From: Sapria himalayana
Lineage: Eukaryota > Streptophyta > Magnoliopsida > Malpighiales > Rafflesiaceae
Length of the DNA: 64,000 bases
Direction of reading: 5' to 3'
Assembly: GCA_029783825.1 (NCBI GenBank)
Contig: JAREIK010018581.1
Location: 236,001-300,000, forward strand
This document shows, piece by piece, positions 1-12,717 of this stretch; the first letter of the stretch is position 1, and every line of letters begins with the position of its first letter. A model generated the notes under the pieces. That model was not told the DNA's origin, searched no databases, and saw only the letters and a program-made list of their open reading frames with translations. Both the position numbers and the translations under genes were made by a program.

Positions 1-905
1 AAAAACACACATATCTCTATTTTTGGAGGTTAAGAACCCCTGAATAAATTCTGTACTAGACCAAGAGGGGCAGTGCCCTTGAAGGCAAGATCTTTAGGTC
101 TTCCTTTATTTTGAAGATTTAGAGAGGGGCCCTCCCTTGGAGCTGTTGATTCTTTATTTTTTTTTTCTTTGATTCGACCATGGTGAACCCTTCATTCTTT
201 TTAGTTTGTTGGGGGTCACCATTCCTACCTGCTTGCGCTGAGAGATCACCTGCTTCAAGGAGTATTTGTCCTACCTCAGAAGGAGATCCAACATCCTTTT
301 TTGATTCTGATGAAGTGGGGCTAGAGGAATGCATCACTTCTTTCTCTTGAGCTTGTGTGTTATTTCTCATCCAGAAGCTACTAGACACGTGGCCAAAACT
401 AGAACAGAATTTGAAATAGGGAGAGAGTTTTCGTAGATTACTGGTTGGCAATTTTTTGAACTATCCAGAAAATTTAGAGTAATTTCATCAGGTAGCTCAT
501 TATTCAGGTCCATTTACACGAGCACCCTTGGCATATGATATTTTGGAAATATTTGAAATTAGTTTATCCATGTGAAGTAGTTTCCCAATACAACTTGTTG
601 TTTTACTAAACTTTATAGGGTTCCAAATACTTATGATGTTTCACCCATAATGAGATTTGTACCATCTTCTTTAAGCCATAATGGAAGGCTAGCGGGAGTG
701 GCTTAACATACAAAGCACATCCAAAAACTAAGAAAGGTCCAGATATAAGGACCCTTTCCATTTCATTCGTGTTATTAAACTTAAAAACAATCCAGCCACT
801 TGGATGTTGAACCACTTGTGGGCTTAATTTCTATTGCTCTTCCATAAACCTTTTTAGTAAGAGCTGTCCAAGATTTCCAGTTATTATAACTAAAGTCCAA
901 TTTTC
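1..905 (-). mobile_element. LINE (non-LTR retrotransposon) ORF1 remnant
   Basis: Reading the minus strand leftwards from about 905, the broken frames resemble the ORF1 protein of plant LINEs. A DUF4283-like block lies at 815-606 (motifs WIVFKFNN and ERVLISGPF, then a stretch like the LPL..W region). A block like the following linker lies near 560-480 (PRVLV, ELPDEI). A degenerate zinc-knuckle region lies near 450-390 (FKFCSSFGHVSSSFW), where an expected cysteine has become phenylalanine. Stops and frameshifts separate the pieces, so the gene is dead. It runs off the left edge, where ORF2 (endonuclease and reverse transcriptase) would be expected. Family assignment is by motif memory only; a protein profile search would settle it. 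Confidence 0.7.
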
Positions 906-3900
906 AGAGATTAAGCTGCTCCAATGAGCCTTATTCTTCCTATATGTTTTAGGGATATGACCTTGAGCATTCTAGTTATCCCCATTCTTTTGATATTTAA
1001 TAGAATTGTATAATATATTTACACACATATCAAATTAGAGATAGTGGGTTTCAATCCTTCTAACACCAAGCATTTGCTATTTGAACTTAACAAGGCTTGG
1101 TTTTCATCCATCAATATCCTTCAAAGTAATGGCTCTAAGTCTTGGTCATGGCTTTTCTATATGACTTCTTTAATATTTCTCTTTTTGTAATACCTATGCC
1201 ATGACACTAAAAATTTACTACTACATTTTTATTAAACTTCCGATGGGAATTTATTTCTGTAAGACCAAAGTGATGACACTGAAAAATGGGTGTGACTTTG
1301 GGCAAAAAAATCAAAGTTGTAGCTAGTTTGAATCATTGATTATATTGTGTAGGGGTTTAACTATGACTATGTACCTATAATATTTATTATCATAACAAAG
1401 ATACTTCAACATATAGACATCACAAAAAAATTAATGAATTTCCTAACAACTGTGCAATATTTAATCTCTTTAGCTATACAATTAAAACTTCTTTTCTCTT
1501 TTAGAGTTCTTTACTATCCAAACTAATTTCTTATTATATTTTTTACATCATTACTTATTGTACATTTAATAATGGTTTTGGATGTAGGATATATGACCAT
1601 CTTGATAATCTCATCCATGAGGATAGTAGGGGTCGATCTCCTATCTTCGTTTTCTTCATAGCCTTGACATTGAATAATATCTTGATTTTTTCATCATTTT
1701 GATCATACTTCTTTTCATCAATTTTCTCTAAATCATCTATCAACACTTCATCATTCTTTTCTTCTTAATCTCTATAATAGCCATAAAGATTTATAAAGCA
1801 ATACTTTCTTTGAACTTAATTAAATCAATGACTTTATCTCTTTCATCTTGTAGTCTCTCTCTCTCTTCTGCAATGGCATTGGATATTCTTTACTCTATTA
1901 ATATTTCATCAAGCTTAGCGATGAATGAAGATTTAGCTAATGGGTGAGAATCATAAAATAAACTCTCTTAATGACTTCCATATCTCCACACTTCATACTT
2001 TTCTTCTAGTTGATAATAGTATTGATATTAGTTATCATAAGGTGCATAGTAAAACCCATTGCTTGGATCATAATAAGTCTCCTCATACTAATAGTTTGGG
2101 ATGTTATCAATCACTTTCATCTCATATTTTTCAGAATAAATTTTTTCTACTTCATTCTTCTTCTCTAGTTACTTATAATTTTTTTTTTAGGTTTTTATGG
2201 AAAGATAGGCTAAATATTTTGATATGTATAATAGTGACTACAAAAATAAGGAAAAAACAACAAGCAAAATATCAAAATATAATAATCCACTATCCAACCA
2301 AGATAACAAACTGACATGCATATTCATAAAAATTAATGAAAATCAATGCTATCTAAATCATTCAATATGTGAATTATTATTTTAAAAGCATAATAATATC
2401 AACCTACATTAACTAATAAAATTAAATAATTTATGACAAATTATTTTAAAAGCTATATTGATGTCTAATTTTATTGATAAAGAAGTATTCCAAAAGCTTA
2501 TTGACAAAGTATCTCATCATAAGAGATCCACAAGTATATGAGTAATAAAAATAGTAAACAAGACTTTCATCTAGATAGTGATCACATAAATTATACTGGC
2601 AGGTTGATTATTCAACTATGAGACAACTCAATTCGAGTAAAATAGATATTTTGGATTATGCAATCAATCATAGATCTATATATTTTTTTAGTTAAGTTAT
2701 GTGATGTTAATTTGAATAGTTTACATCATATTATATTTGGACATAGAATGAAGATTAATTTATTGTGTAATGACTCATTGCCCTAATCTTATACAATGTG
2801 GTTATCACTAATGTGCTTATAGTAATTAGTGATTCCCTCATAGTAATCCCCTTGATACATCACTACTAAAAGTACAAATCATTTCTACTCTAGAGCTATT
2901 TATAATTCATTACATTTTAGGTAACTCATCGACCACCCCTAATGGTTGTTTAATGTGTACGGGGCTTTTTGCTTTATTCAAGAGGGTGAAAGAGAAGAAT
3001 TAAGAAATTTTTTGAAAATTCTCTCAACTTCTTCTTTCATACTCAGGCGACTATGCATTTCTATAATTAGAAAGTTGCAACTTTTAGATGAAAGTCACAT
3101 CTTTGACATTCATCTCATCAGCTTGAGGTCATGACTCTAAAAAATAGCTTCGTCTCTATTCCATCTTGATCTCTCTATGATACAAGGTCACACCATGGGC
3201 AACGACAATGACTTAGGTCTAATCTGTTAATTAATACAAAGTTATAGTAATGTAAAATGATTGTAGCTTCACGGCTTCATCATTTATAGTCCATATATAG
3301 ATGGTCTTGACACTGTAAAGTATCCACATGGTGTAGATGGCTTTCAATAATATTATTTAGCTACAACATTGTTTGGAGGCTGCATCATTAGCCATTTATC
3401 TTTCTTGAAATGAATACAGTCTTGGCATCAGGAACTAGCTATAATGCTTGTACTTAACTTACACGTACAAGTCGCAACCATGTCTTTCTCTGAAGACAAT
3501 AGTCATAATCTTGGAAATAGACATACTCAGGTAATGTCGTTTGTAATATTTACTAATCTAAAAGTTATAGTTTAGAATAATTATTATAACTTTGACCTAA
3601 GTAATTATGGCTCTTTGATTATTTATATCTCATAAGTTATAGCTTTATAAAAGAGTAAAGGCTCTGGATTAAGACTACTGAGCTATATAAAAATAAAGTT
3701 GTGGCTCTATAAAATTATTCGTGATCCTGATCACTGATGGGGTACTTGCTTTCTATTATAAAGAATTAATATCATAGTCATAATAAATTTATAAGTTATG
3801 TATGTATACGACTCAATGATAATATTATTATAATTTAGAATATATCAGATAGTGAAAATATTATGTTAATGAGAAGATATGATCATGACATATAGGATAT

Positions 3901-4559
3901 TTCTAACAACAATTTAGATATAATTTTAGTCAAGAGTTGATGTCAAAATTATGAAAATCATGGAGATTAATTTTTCTTTTAAATATCTCAGAAAATTCAT
4001 TAATTCCATAATTATTCACCAAAATACAAAAAATGTGAAATCAACATATATTTACTTTTCATCCACAAATATACAATATTCTTAACTATTAAAATATACT
4101 AGAATATTTGATAAATTGAATATCGAATAGTAGTCATACATAAAATTGTATTGCTTCGTGGAGCCTCAACTATCTTTTTTGCTGTGAGCGAGTTAAAATA
4201 TACACTTCTTAGATATATTAATTCCTATATGACTGATGATTTGGATTCACGTAGAATCACCTAGATTATGTAATAAATTTTGGAGGGTAAGTTATATCTC
4301 GACGAGTCAGACTCTAAAGTGCGGAGCACTTTTAGTATCGAGTAGGTTAAATATTACTTTGCCACATTGGAAATATATTTGAGATTTTTGATTTTTATTT
4401 TATAAAATACAGTTTCTCCTCCTTTAAAATACATCTCAATCACATTACTTTTAGCTTTTATTTATTTTATTATATTATTTATTTTATTATCTAAAGTGTA
4501 GAATTTTATATTTTAAAATTATTGTTATGGATTATATTTTTTTTATAAATTGGTGCTAA
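906..4559. other. AT-rich intergenic sequence, no gene recognised
   Basis: No convincing gene. The minus strand around 1950-1555 reads as a Glu/Lys-rich, coiled-coil-like run broken by stops and may be an old transposon gag remnant, but I cannot assign it. Around 3160-3310 the text resembles parts of the repeat seen at 13160-13260, so a decayed copy of that dispersed family is likely. The rest is simple AT-rich sequence. Confidence 0.5.
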
Positions 4560-5470
4560 GAGCATCTCTAACAATGCTCTCTAAAATAGCTACTTAAAAA
4601 AAATTATAATATTATATTATCTATTTTAGCTAATAACTTCAACTAACTATAACTAACTTAAAAAAAATTTAAAATAATATATAAAATACAATATCATCAC
4701 CATAATTCCATATTGATTAAATTCAAAATTTTTAAATTTGAAATTTTAAACATTAATTTTTACAACGGTCATATTTATATTACTTGTACTCTTATTTACA
4801 TACACTCACACAATCACACACACACACACACATACACACACGCATGCACGCACATACACACACGCATGCACGCACATACACAATCACACACACAATCACA
4901 CCTACAATCACACACACAAGCACACACACAAGCACACACACACAAGCATGCAAAAAAACAAAGACACAACACACACACATTGCTAATGTATAATTTTTTA
5001 ATTAAGGATAAATCCATCATTTATACTTAAAATAATTATAAAATTATTTGAGATGAATTGAAAACTCAAATTTTTGTTTACTAAAAATGTTAAGTCACGT
5101 CTTCAAAATTTTAATTTTTTTTTTTTTTAGTAATGATCTTATTTACAACAATCTGAAATAAAAACTTTTAAAATTTGAACCAAAAGTTACAATATGTTTT
5201 GTTTTTTGTGCCGTACACATTTATGCAAAAAAAGAATATTTTTTAGGTTATTTAATGTTTAGTGTACATGATTAGTATAAATTTAAGAAAATATTTTTAA
5301 AATAACTAAGTGAAAATAGCTAGCATCTTTGTCCTAGCTATAAATAGCTATCCAAATAGTGCTAATAATAAATAGCTAGCGTGATAACTAGCTTCTTGGG
5401 AACAAAATTTAAGGGTCGTTTATGTAAAATAACTAAAAAATAAGATTTAGCTAGACTCTTGGAAATGCTC
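4560..5470. mobile_element. Tourist/Harbinger-type MITE, 911 bp
   Basis: The ends form an imperfect terminal inverted repeat: gagcatctctaacaatgctc on the left and, reverse-complemented from the right, gagcatttccaagagtctag. TAA flanks both ends (4557-4559 and 5471-5473), matching the 3-bp TWA target duplication of PIF/Harbinger elements. There is no transposase ORF. The interior holds a CA-rich tract (4815-4975) and several tagctag motifs. The right end lies about 430 bp upstream of the peroxidase TATA box. Confidence 0.75.
4815..4975. repeat. (CA)n-rich microsatellite
   Basis: Imperfect ACAC runs interrupted by gcatgcacgc and caat units, inside the MITE. The His/Thr-rich and Cys/Val-rich open frames over it on both strands are artefacts of the repeat. 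Confidence 0.9.
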
Positions 5471-5534
5471 TAACACATTATAAATTCTAGTTTCTAAGAA
5501 ATAAATTTAATAATTTGTTAATCAAATGTTACCA

Positions 5535-5580
<46 letters not shown>
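5535..5580. repeat. (AAT)n microsatellite
   Basis: About 15 perfect AAT units, about 360 bp upstream of the peroxidase TATA box. Confidence 0.95.
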
Positions 5581-5899
5581 GATTGAATTAATGTAGTCAT
5601 CAAATAAATATTTGTATTGGAATATTGGGAAACTAAGATAAGACTTACAAAGTCGGTGGCGGGGGGCAGAGAGAAGGGGATAATTACGGTAGAGAAGAAC
5701 TGGCTTACCCTTGTAGGAGTGGTGATTTTTCATATTCTGTTCAAGGCGGCGCAAAGCAAACGCAAATATAAAAATTTTGGGTTCCTGATTCTGCGCCGTC
5801 GAGTATCCCGATCCATGTTTGGGCGTCGGTTGCTCATTTCACTCTTACTGGCACCCGCTGGTTGTGACCCAGAGAGTTGACTCCAAGAACTCGAGCTTC

Positions 5900-5907
5900 T
5901 ATATATT
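5900..5907 (+). promoter_or_regulatory. TATA box of the peroxidase gene
   Basis: TATATATT lies about 90 bp before the start codon at 5996. A start site near 5935 would leave a leader of about 60 nt, which is normal for a plant gene. Assigned by position and sequence only. Confidence 0.6.
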
Positions 5908-5995
5908 AAGTAAACTTTCAATTTCACTTCATCACGCAGCTACACGATCCTAACAGTACCGATTCGTTTGCACTAACCTGTTTCTTGTTTCACGA

Positions 5996-7160
5996 ATGGC
6001 TAACAGAACATGGCTTTCCCCATTGATTCTGGTAGCCGCCGTCATTCTTTTTTCCGTTTCTGCGAACGGACAGGCTCGCCGCTCTCCAACGGCCGTTGGG
6101 TTCTACCGCCGATCGTGCCCCCCAGCCGAAGCTATTATATCTATAACTATTCGAAAGCATTTCAGATTGGATCCCACCGTTGCTCCGAATTTGCTTAGAA
6201 TGATGTTCCACGACTGCTTCGTTAATGGCTGCGATGCGTCCATTCTTCTCGATGGACCTGCCTCCGAAAAAACAGCTCCTCCAAACCTCTCGTTAAGGGG
6301 ATTCGATGCCATAGAAGAAGCCAAATCAAGGCTCGAACGAGTTTGCCCTGGAGTAGTTTCCTGTGCCGATATTCTTGCCATTGCCTCTCGCGATTCTGTC
6401 GTCTTGGTACTGTTGTTTGTCTATGTTCTCTTACGTTTCCGAGATATATCTACAGCAGGAACTAATCGCAGAGAGTATTCTCTTTATTTTGTTACTTGCA
6501 GACCGGCGGTCAAGGTTGGGACGTACCGACGGGAAGAAAGGATGGCAGAGTTTCGCTTGCCACAAACGCTGGCAATCTACCATCGCCCTTCGATAATGTT
6601 CCAACTCAAATAAGTAAATTCAGGGCTCTTGGTCTCAACGTTAATGATCTCGTAATCCTTGTTGGTAAGCCTTTGTCCAGACTTGCTTTAGCTGTGCTGC
6701 AGCTAAGCTGCTCAAGTTTGTAACGTCGTCGTCTTTAAATTACGTTATGCCAGGTGGGCATACGATCGGAACAACAGCTTGCCGGTTCGTCAGCTACAGG
6801 TTGTACAATTACACTGCCACCACGCCAGTCGACCCCAGCATAAACCCGTCGTTCGTTCCTGCTCTGCGCAGGCTCTGCCCTTTCAACGGCAGTGCCTCCG
6901 CCCGAGTGGGGCTCGACACCGGTAGCGTCGCGCGGTTCGATCCTTTTTTCTTCACGAATCTCATACAGAGAAGGGGGGTTTTGGAGTCCGACCAGAGGCT
7001 CTTCGGTTATTCCCAGACAAGGCCCGTGGTACAGAGCATCTCCCGAGGGATTATTGACTTCGATGCCGAGTTTGGGAAGGCGATGGTGAAGATGAGCCTG
7101 ATCGGGATCAAGACGGGTGCAAATGGCCAAGTCCGAAGAGTGTGCAATGCGAATAACTAA
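5996..7160 (+). CDS. Class III secretory peroxidase (EC 1.11.1.7), 3 exons, 326 aa
   Basis: Class III peroxidases are haem enzymes of the secretory path that oxidise phenolics or generate oxidants in the cell wall or vacuole. Exons are 5996-6406, 6502-6664 and 6754-7160; both introns are GT-AG and joining them leaves one open frame of 326 codons. The first 26 or so residues form a hydrophobic signal peptide ([19 protein letters not shown]). The distal haem site is intact (RMMFHDCF, with catalytic Arg and His), as is the proximal histidine motif ([12 protein letters not shown], formed across intron 2). Eight cysteines fit the four conserved disulfides. Length is typical. The family's conserved first intron, after the DCF region, is absent. 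I cannot assign an orthologue or substrate. All key residues are present, so it is probably functional. Confidence 0.93.
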
Positions 7161-7270
7161 AATCGCGTCGCTTTAGGTGCCGCCTGTCTGGTCTGGTGGT
7201 CCTCTATCTTTAGTGCAGGCAATGCATTTTCATGCAGAAGGAGGTGGACGTGGGGCGCAAGCATTCAGTG

Positions 7271-7276
7271 AATAAA
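7271..7276 (+). terminator. Candidate polyadenylation signal of the peroxidase gene
   Basis: AATAAA lies 110 bp after the stop codon, in the expected place for a plant 3' UTR. Confidence 0.55.
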
Positions 7277-7279
7277 CAC

Positions 7280-8607
7280 GTCCGAATTTGTTTACATTCT
7301 CATCCAAAAATAATAAAAATAAAATCCGGATGGGGCAATAATAATTGAAATTTATTTTTTTTATTTTTATTTATTTTTTTTTTTTTGAGCCTGGCTGGTC
7401 TGTTTTTCGATATTTATGTGTTGGCACACATTGATAACATTTTTTCAAATAAAACTAAATATTTAATTTTAAAATAAGTTAGTAATAACTTAAAATATGT
7501 ATGCTTTGTTCTACTAAATCTCAATTCAGAAGCCCCAATGTATCATTACAAACTAATAATATAAAAAAAATAATAATAAAAAATAATTAAAATAAAAAAC
7601 AAAAAAAAAAACAAATAATTTGTTTTAGAATGGCATATCTCAATTTGTTTTGGATTTCTATATTGTGTGAGAATACCAAGTGACTTCAAAGCACTATTTT
7701 ATAACTATTGATAACAAATAATGGGATGGAATTTTTAATAATTCTAGGTAATTTAGGCTTATTAGTCTAAGTAATTTAGAGTACAAGATAATTAAGCAAA
7801 TCCTAGTTAATAAACAAAATATCTTTTATAATCAAAATGGACATAATATAGTTGTACGCTACAAATTATTAAACTATATTAATATTTGAGGTTACCATGT
7901 TGTGTTTATACTAGAAATATGATTAAGAGGTAAGTATTTCATAAAATTATAATTTTGATAATTTTGGATGAATAATTAGTGAGATTAACTAAAAATTAAA
8001 TAAAAATAAAATAATAAACTTGATGGAGAGTGAAATTGAAATGAAGAGAAGTGAGAAAGTTATGATATTTTCAATAGAAAACATATTCAAATTCAAATAA
8101 TGTTTCTTAGTGATATACTTGGAAGTGTTGCGATAACTTTTGTTACCTATGATTATCACAATAATTTGACATTCATTGTACACCACAACTTTATAATCTG
8201 GTTATAATATCTTTTCACAAGGAAATATATTCTTCGTGGTTGTGACATTATTTTGGAGACAGCCATATTTACTCTAAATAATTTTTTGGCTATGGTATTA
8301 TTTTAATGTCTGACTTTCCACACAGAGGCATACTCATTATAGAATTAAAATCATATTTTGCTAAGTTAATTTGTGCCAAAAATATTTTTGTCTTATCAAC
8401 CTTATTACTCTAAAATAATTGAGTCGTGACACTTTTTTAGTACCATGACATTGAATTCATTAAAATGCCACAGTGTACAATGAGACCCAAAGAAATAAAA
8501 ACTTTGACTTAAATATATTCATGACCAATCAATGAGGTGAAAAAAGATGACATCAAAATCAATAAAGTGCAAAGCTACCATTGATTTTGAGGATAACCTT
8601 AGGTTTT
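7280..8607. other. AT-rich intergenic sequence
   Basis: A/T runs (7355-7385, 7560-7620) and no credible gene, RNA or complete transposon. Confidence 0.6.
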
Positions 8608-9900
8608 TTTTTTTTGTTTTTTTCACCCTCTCCCAATCCCCCCTAACCAATCCCAAAGTAGATGCATATTACAAACTTTCTCATTAGTTAATTATCTCAG
8701 AAGTGATTACAATTAAACACGTTTAAATTTAAAATTCTTCTAAGATTCAGTATATTAATAATGGTTTAAACATATCTAGAGGACAATATCAGGTTGAAGA
8801 TAATAAAAAAAGTAGATTCGGAACCATATCTAAAAACATGGATCCCAATGCTGATTATTTTTTGGGATACTTGATTTTTTGAGATGATTCTCTAAATTTC
8901 TTGCATAAATTCCTCTCCAATATTAGACTAATTAGGAACTTAGGATTCATTTATGTCATTATGTGTATGATGAATATGGTTTTATGATGAATACTTTTTG
9001 ATTGGTATGTATTGATTATTGATGTTTGAGTATTTATTAGAATGTTGATATAGGATTTGACTATCCAGTGGAATGATGCATGTTTGTCTATAGTAGATGG
9101 TGATAAGTCAACCATGAAATACATTCACGAGATGGACACCAATAAGAAATGATAACTCTCAAAGTCACTTCTTCTTGCATTGACTCCATGCATGAAATTT
9201 CTTGGTCAATATAAATTTAATTGATGTGAGTATATGATACTTATAAAGTTGAAAGCATACATATAATTTTGAATATATCATTGTGTATCTTCTAGAAAAA
9301 TTAACCTTAAAATGATATATAGGTTTTATTGAATGTCAAACCTAGCATTTCTGCTATTCTTAGGAGCTATGTTTTGGTTGTTGTAGAGCATGATAGGTAA
9401 GTTATGGGATGCATGGAGCAGGACTTGAATCACTAGGCAGTGACAACCATGTGCTCATCTTTTTTTTTTGTATGGCTTCTATGAGTAGAGTTCCTAAAGT
9501 GATATATATTTAATTACTATGACTGATACTTATGAAGCCAAAAGAAAAAATATTATTATGACCACATCATTGTATGTCACTTAGGATAATTAAGTTCACA
9601 AAATGGAGATGTATGTTCAAAGTAATTCTTAAGTGCAATTAATAAAAGAGTAGGATTGTGGGATGGCTAATGAAAAAATAGATGGGGAGCTTCAAGATAC
9701 GTGATAAGTATACTAAAGGCACAACCATAAATTGATCAACCTTGGCAGTGAAAGCTCATAATTTTCTACCTCTTGGATGCTAACAAAGCATGAGAGATCC
9801 TAGAGTCTTCTATCCAACAATCAAGTATGATATTGTCACGACACCATATAAAATAGCATCATACATAGCAAAGTAAATTGATCATAGAATCTAAACATTT
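8608..9900 (-). repeat. Dispersed repeat family copy, unclassified
   Basis: The first 180 bp (to about 8785) match, in inverse orientation, blocks at 15925-16085 and 33917-34080, and in the same orientation 33475-33645. Beyond that, about 8930-9850 aligns by eye with 17235-18560 (shared phrases include aggaacttaggatt and gatggtgataa). No coding domain was found. This could be part of a large non-autonomous transposon or an LTR. The strand is arbitrary. Confidence 0.5.
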
Positions 9901-10250
9901 ATCTAAGACCTGGTTATATCTTATCACTTAGAATAGTTAGTTAATTTATATTTACTTAATCAAACTTCCATAAGAATCCATGTGAGACCGATATTTGGAT
10001 TTACATTTACTATATTTCTAGGACGACCCATATACATACATAATTCTATTGGGTGTTCATACATACCCAATGTGCTTTTGATGTAGTTCCAAGAACCATT
10101 GAGTTGTTGACATCATAGAAAATTTAGAACAAATTTTTGATGTTATTATCGAAAAATTAAATTTAGTTAGTTTGGGCAACTTTGAGTTTATCCAAAAACC
10201 TTGAAAACTAGATTTCTTTTTAGTTATTTAGATATTTTTTTTTGTGTTTA

Positions 10251-12358
10251 TAGTAGAACCTCCCTAAAGTGATACTCTATAAATTAATAAACTCCATTAT
10301 TTAATGAAAAATCAATCCACCAACTCCGTGGAATATTTATAATTTAATAATTCTATTATCTATTATTTAATGCAAAATAGAAAATACCCTGTGTAAAAAT
10401 ATTAATTTATAGAATCAATATTCTTTATAAATCTAAAAATACTATACATCATAGATAAAATATATTGCTTCGTAAAATCAATATTCCTTACAAAAATACA
10501 TATCTAAAGTAGCTTATTTTTTTTTAATAGTTCATATCTCAAATTTTATGTTTCTTAGTACCTTATGAGTTATAACATGATTTGGATTTGAAATATCAAG
10601 AAATGAAATACAAGAATGAAGAACATTTAATTTTCCTTTTATTGACGTGGGAGGATTTTCATCTATAACTTTACCATATTCCTCTTCTTCTTGATCTTGA
10701 GATGACGAAAGTTTTATTAAATCTTCATTTGAATTTTCCTCATGGGCAACTTGTTGCTCTTCCTCGAGATTTATAAGCTCGTGAACAGACATTGGGCGAC
10801 TAATTGGCAGTTGATCATCTTTAAGTTTATTTTCTATATCTTGTTCTTCTGAACCCATTTCATTTTTTGAGTTTCTCTTTCAAAGAGACATGTATGCTTA
10901 AAGCAATTGGCAATTATCTTACTAGAAATGTCATTCCATGCTACCTTAGCCCATTTCATGGTTATCAATTGATCAACCTTATAGATGTCTGCCTTTTGTT
11001 GTTCATCTCTATCAATTGCATCTTGGAGTTGAAAACGTCTATATCACATCTTGAATGTTGCTATTATTCTAGTATCCATTAGTTGAATATTAAAAGTTGT
11101 ATTAGCTGAAAAAAGAAAAACTTGAACAATTTTAATAGGCAAATCCCTCTCCACGTGTGAATGAGCATTATATAACAAAAGTAGGACTTTTATATTAGTA
11201 TCTTACATTTTTTGATCCATCTTTTGTAGTCATTCCTTAAAAATGAGTCCAAACATCCAAGTTTTTTCATTGCTACGATAATAAAAAACCAATTGCTCTC
11301 CACTTTTTTTATTAAAAGCGCATGGCCTTTGTGCATGACCAATGATGAGAGGTTCCATTTTGTGAGACCCATTTGCATTTGCAGCAAAGACAAGAGTTTG
11401 ACGTGTTTTATCTTTCTTAGAACCTTCAATTTGATGTCGTGCAATTATTCGATCAGGGACCAGGCGATAAAAGAGTCCTGTTTCATCCAAGTTGTATATG
11501 TCTTGAAGTGAATAGCTTTGAATTTTTTGTTTTATTGTTGGCATATTTCTGTCAATTGCATCTAAATCAGCAAAGCCACTTTCTCCATATGATTTTTGAG
11601 CTTTGAATTCATTGTGAATATTGAACTTTGCAAGCCATCCATTTGAAAATTCTGGTATTCTCTCTCCAAATTCAAGTTGTCTAGCAAATTGACGAGCCTT
11701 TTCCTTGATTAAATCACCTGATAATGCCACTCGACGTGCTTGGCATTGTAAAACCCAATTTGCTAAAACATTATCAAGTTCAGGTTGCTTCACATCTCTT
11801 TGATGCTTAGATGTAATTTCAGTTAAGTCCATACTTTCATATTGTTGATGCTTAGCAAAAATGTTGTCAATTGTTCCTTGTGTTGGGACTTTTGAAAACT
11901 TGAATTCTTGCATTGCCCAATTTGCAAGAGGTGATTGTTTGATGAATGGATTTGCTACTTTATGATGATAAATTTTAAGCTTTTGATTATTACTCACAGA
12001 AGATGAAGGCTTCATTTTGAAAAAATAAAAATAAAAAAAAGGACAAACTATATCTCAACTATTGTATGCATTAGCCTTTATAATTCAAGTGAGGAACTTT
12101 TGATATTCCACACCTGGAAAACTTTCTTGGAAACATGGTCACGACCTTTGGTATTTTAAAATTTAAGTTGATTAATTTAAGCACAACTTTTAGCTTTGGA
12201 AATTGACTTTGAATTTATTGAGGCTTGCATGGATTAATCATGCAATATCTTTGATATATTTTCTGATTTTTTTAGGTGAATGTTCTATAAATTAATAACC
12301 TCCGTTAATTAATAATTTTTTGTGCTACGGATCGTATTAATTTATAGAGGTTCCAATG
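10251..12358 (-). mobile_element. pogo-like (Tc1/mariner superfamily) DNA transposon
   Basis: The element is bounded by TA (10249-10250 and 12359-12360), the target duplication of Tc1/mariner elements. The inverted ends match the plant pogo/Emigrant style: the right end, reverse-complemented, starts cattggaacctctataaatt and the left end starts tagtagaacctcc with ctataaattaataa further in. The 2.1-kb length and a decayed transposase on the minus strand fit a once autonomous copy. Confidence 0.85.
10532..12015 (-). pseudogene. Broken pogo/Tigger-type transposase (CENP-B HTH + DDE_1)
   Basis: The N-terminal open part (12015-11230, 261 aa) has a CENP-B-like helix-turn-helix region (residues about 10-135; motifs VLANWVLQ, FSNGWLAKF) followed by the start of the DDE_1 domain (YNLDETGLFY holds the first catalytic Asp). 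The rest continues past a TGA where Trp is expected (KE-stop-LQK), further stops near 11205 and 11030, and a frameshift near 10860. The acidic C-terminal tail is open at 10858-10532. The second catalytic Asp of the usual DNAxSH motif is Tyr here (LLYNAHSH, near 11165); the third (QLMDTRII) remains. This transposase cannot be active. Confidence 0.85.
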
Positions 12359-12717
12359 TATTTTTGTTTGTTTGTATTTATTTTTATATTGTAGCCACTT
12401 TTATATACACCAAAGATCTGAGACTGAGCCGATACTTCTGGACCTAAAAATCAAGATAACAATAAAATAATTATTGTGAAAGCGAGTTGAGAGAGAAACT
12501 ATAGAAAACAATAGTAGTAATGAGAATAAGTAATGGGGTGCCAAACAAGTTATTCAATAACATCTTATGCACCAAACAATAGTAGCCCTACTCACATAGG
12601 TTTATTTCCTACATCATAATCAGAAGTACTATCATTTCCTTCCTACCATGTGCATGACTAAGTCATATCCTTTATCTATTATCATCCACCATAAAAATCT
12701 AATACAAATCTAATATT

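Noticed and set aside
2864..2890. cactactaaaa as a CACTA terminus
   Set aside because: No subterminal repeats follow on either side and no matching opposite end was found.
4713..5030. His/Thr-rich and Cys/Val-rich frames
   Set aside because: Translations of a (CA)n microsatellite.
5617..5880. 87-codon frame just upstream of the peroxidase TATA box
   Set aside because: No known domain, ends before the promoter of the next gene, and overlaps an antisense frame of equal quality; more likely promoter sequence.
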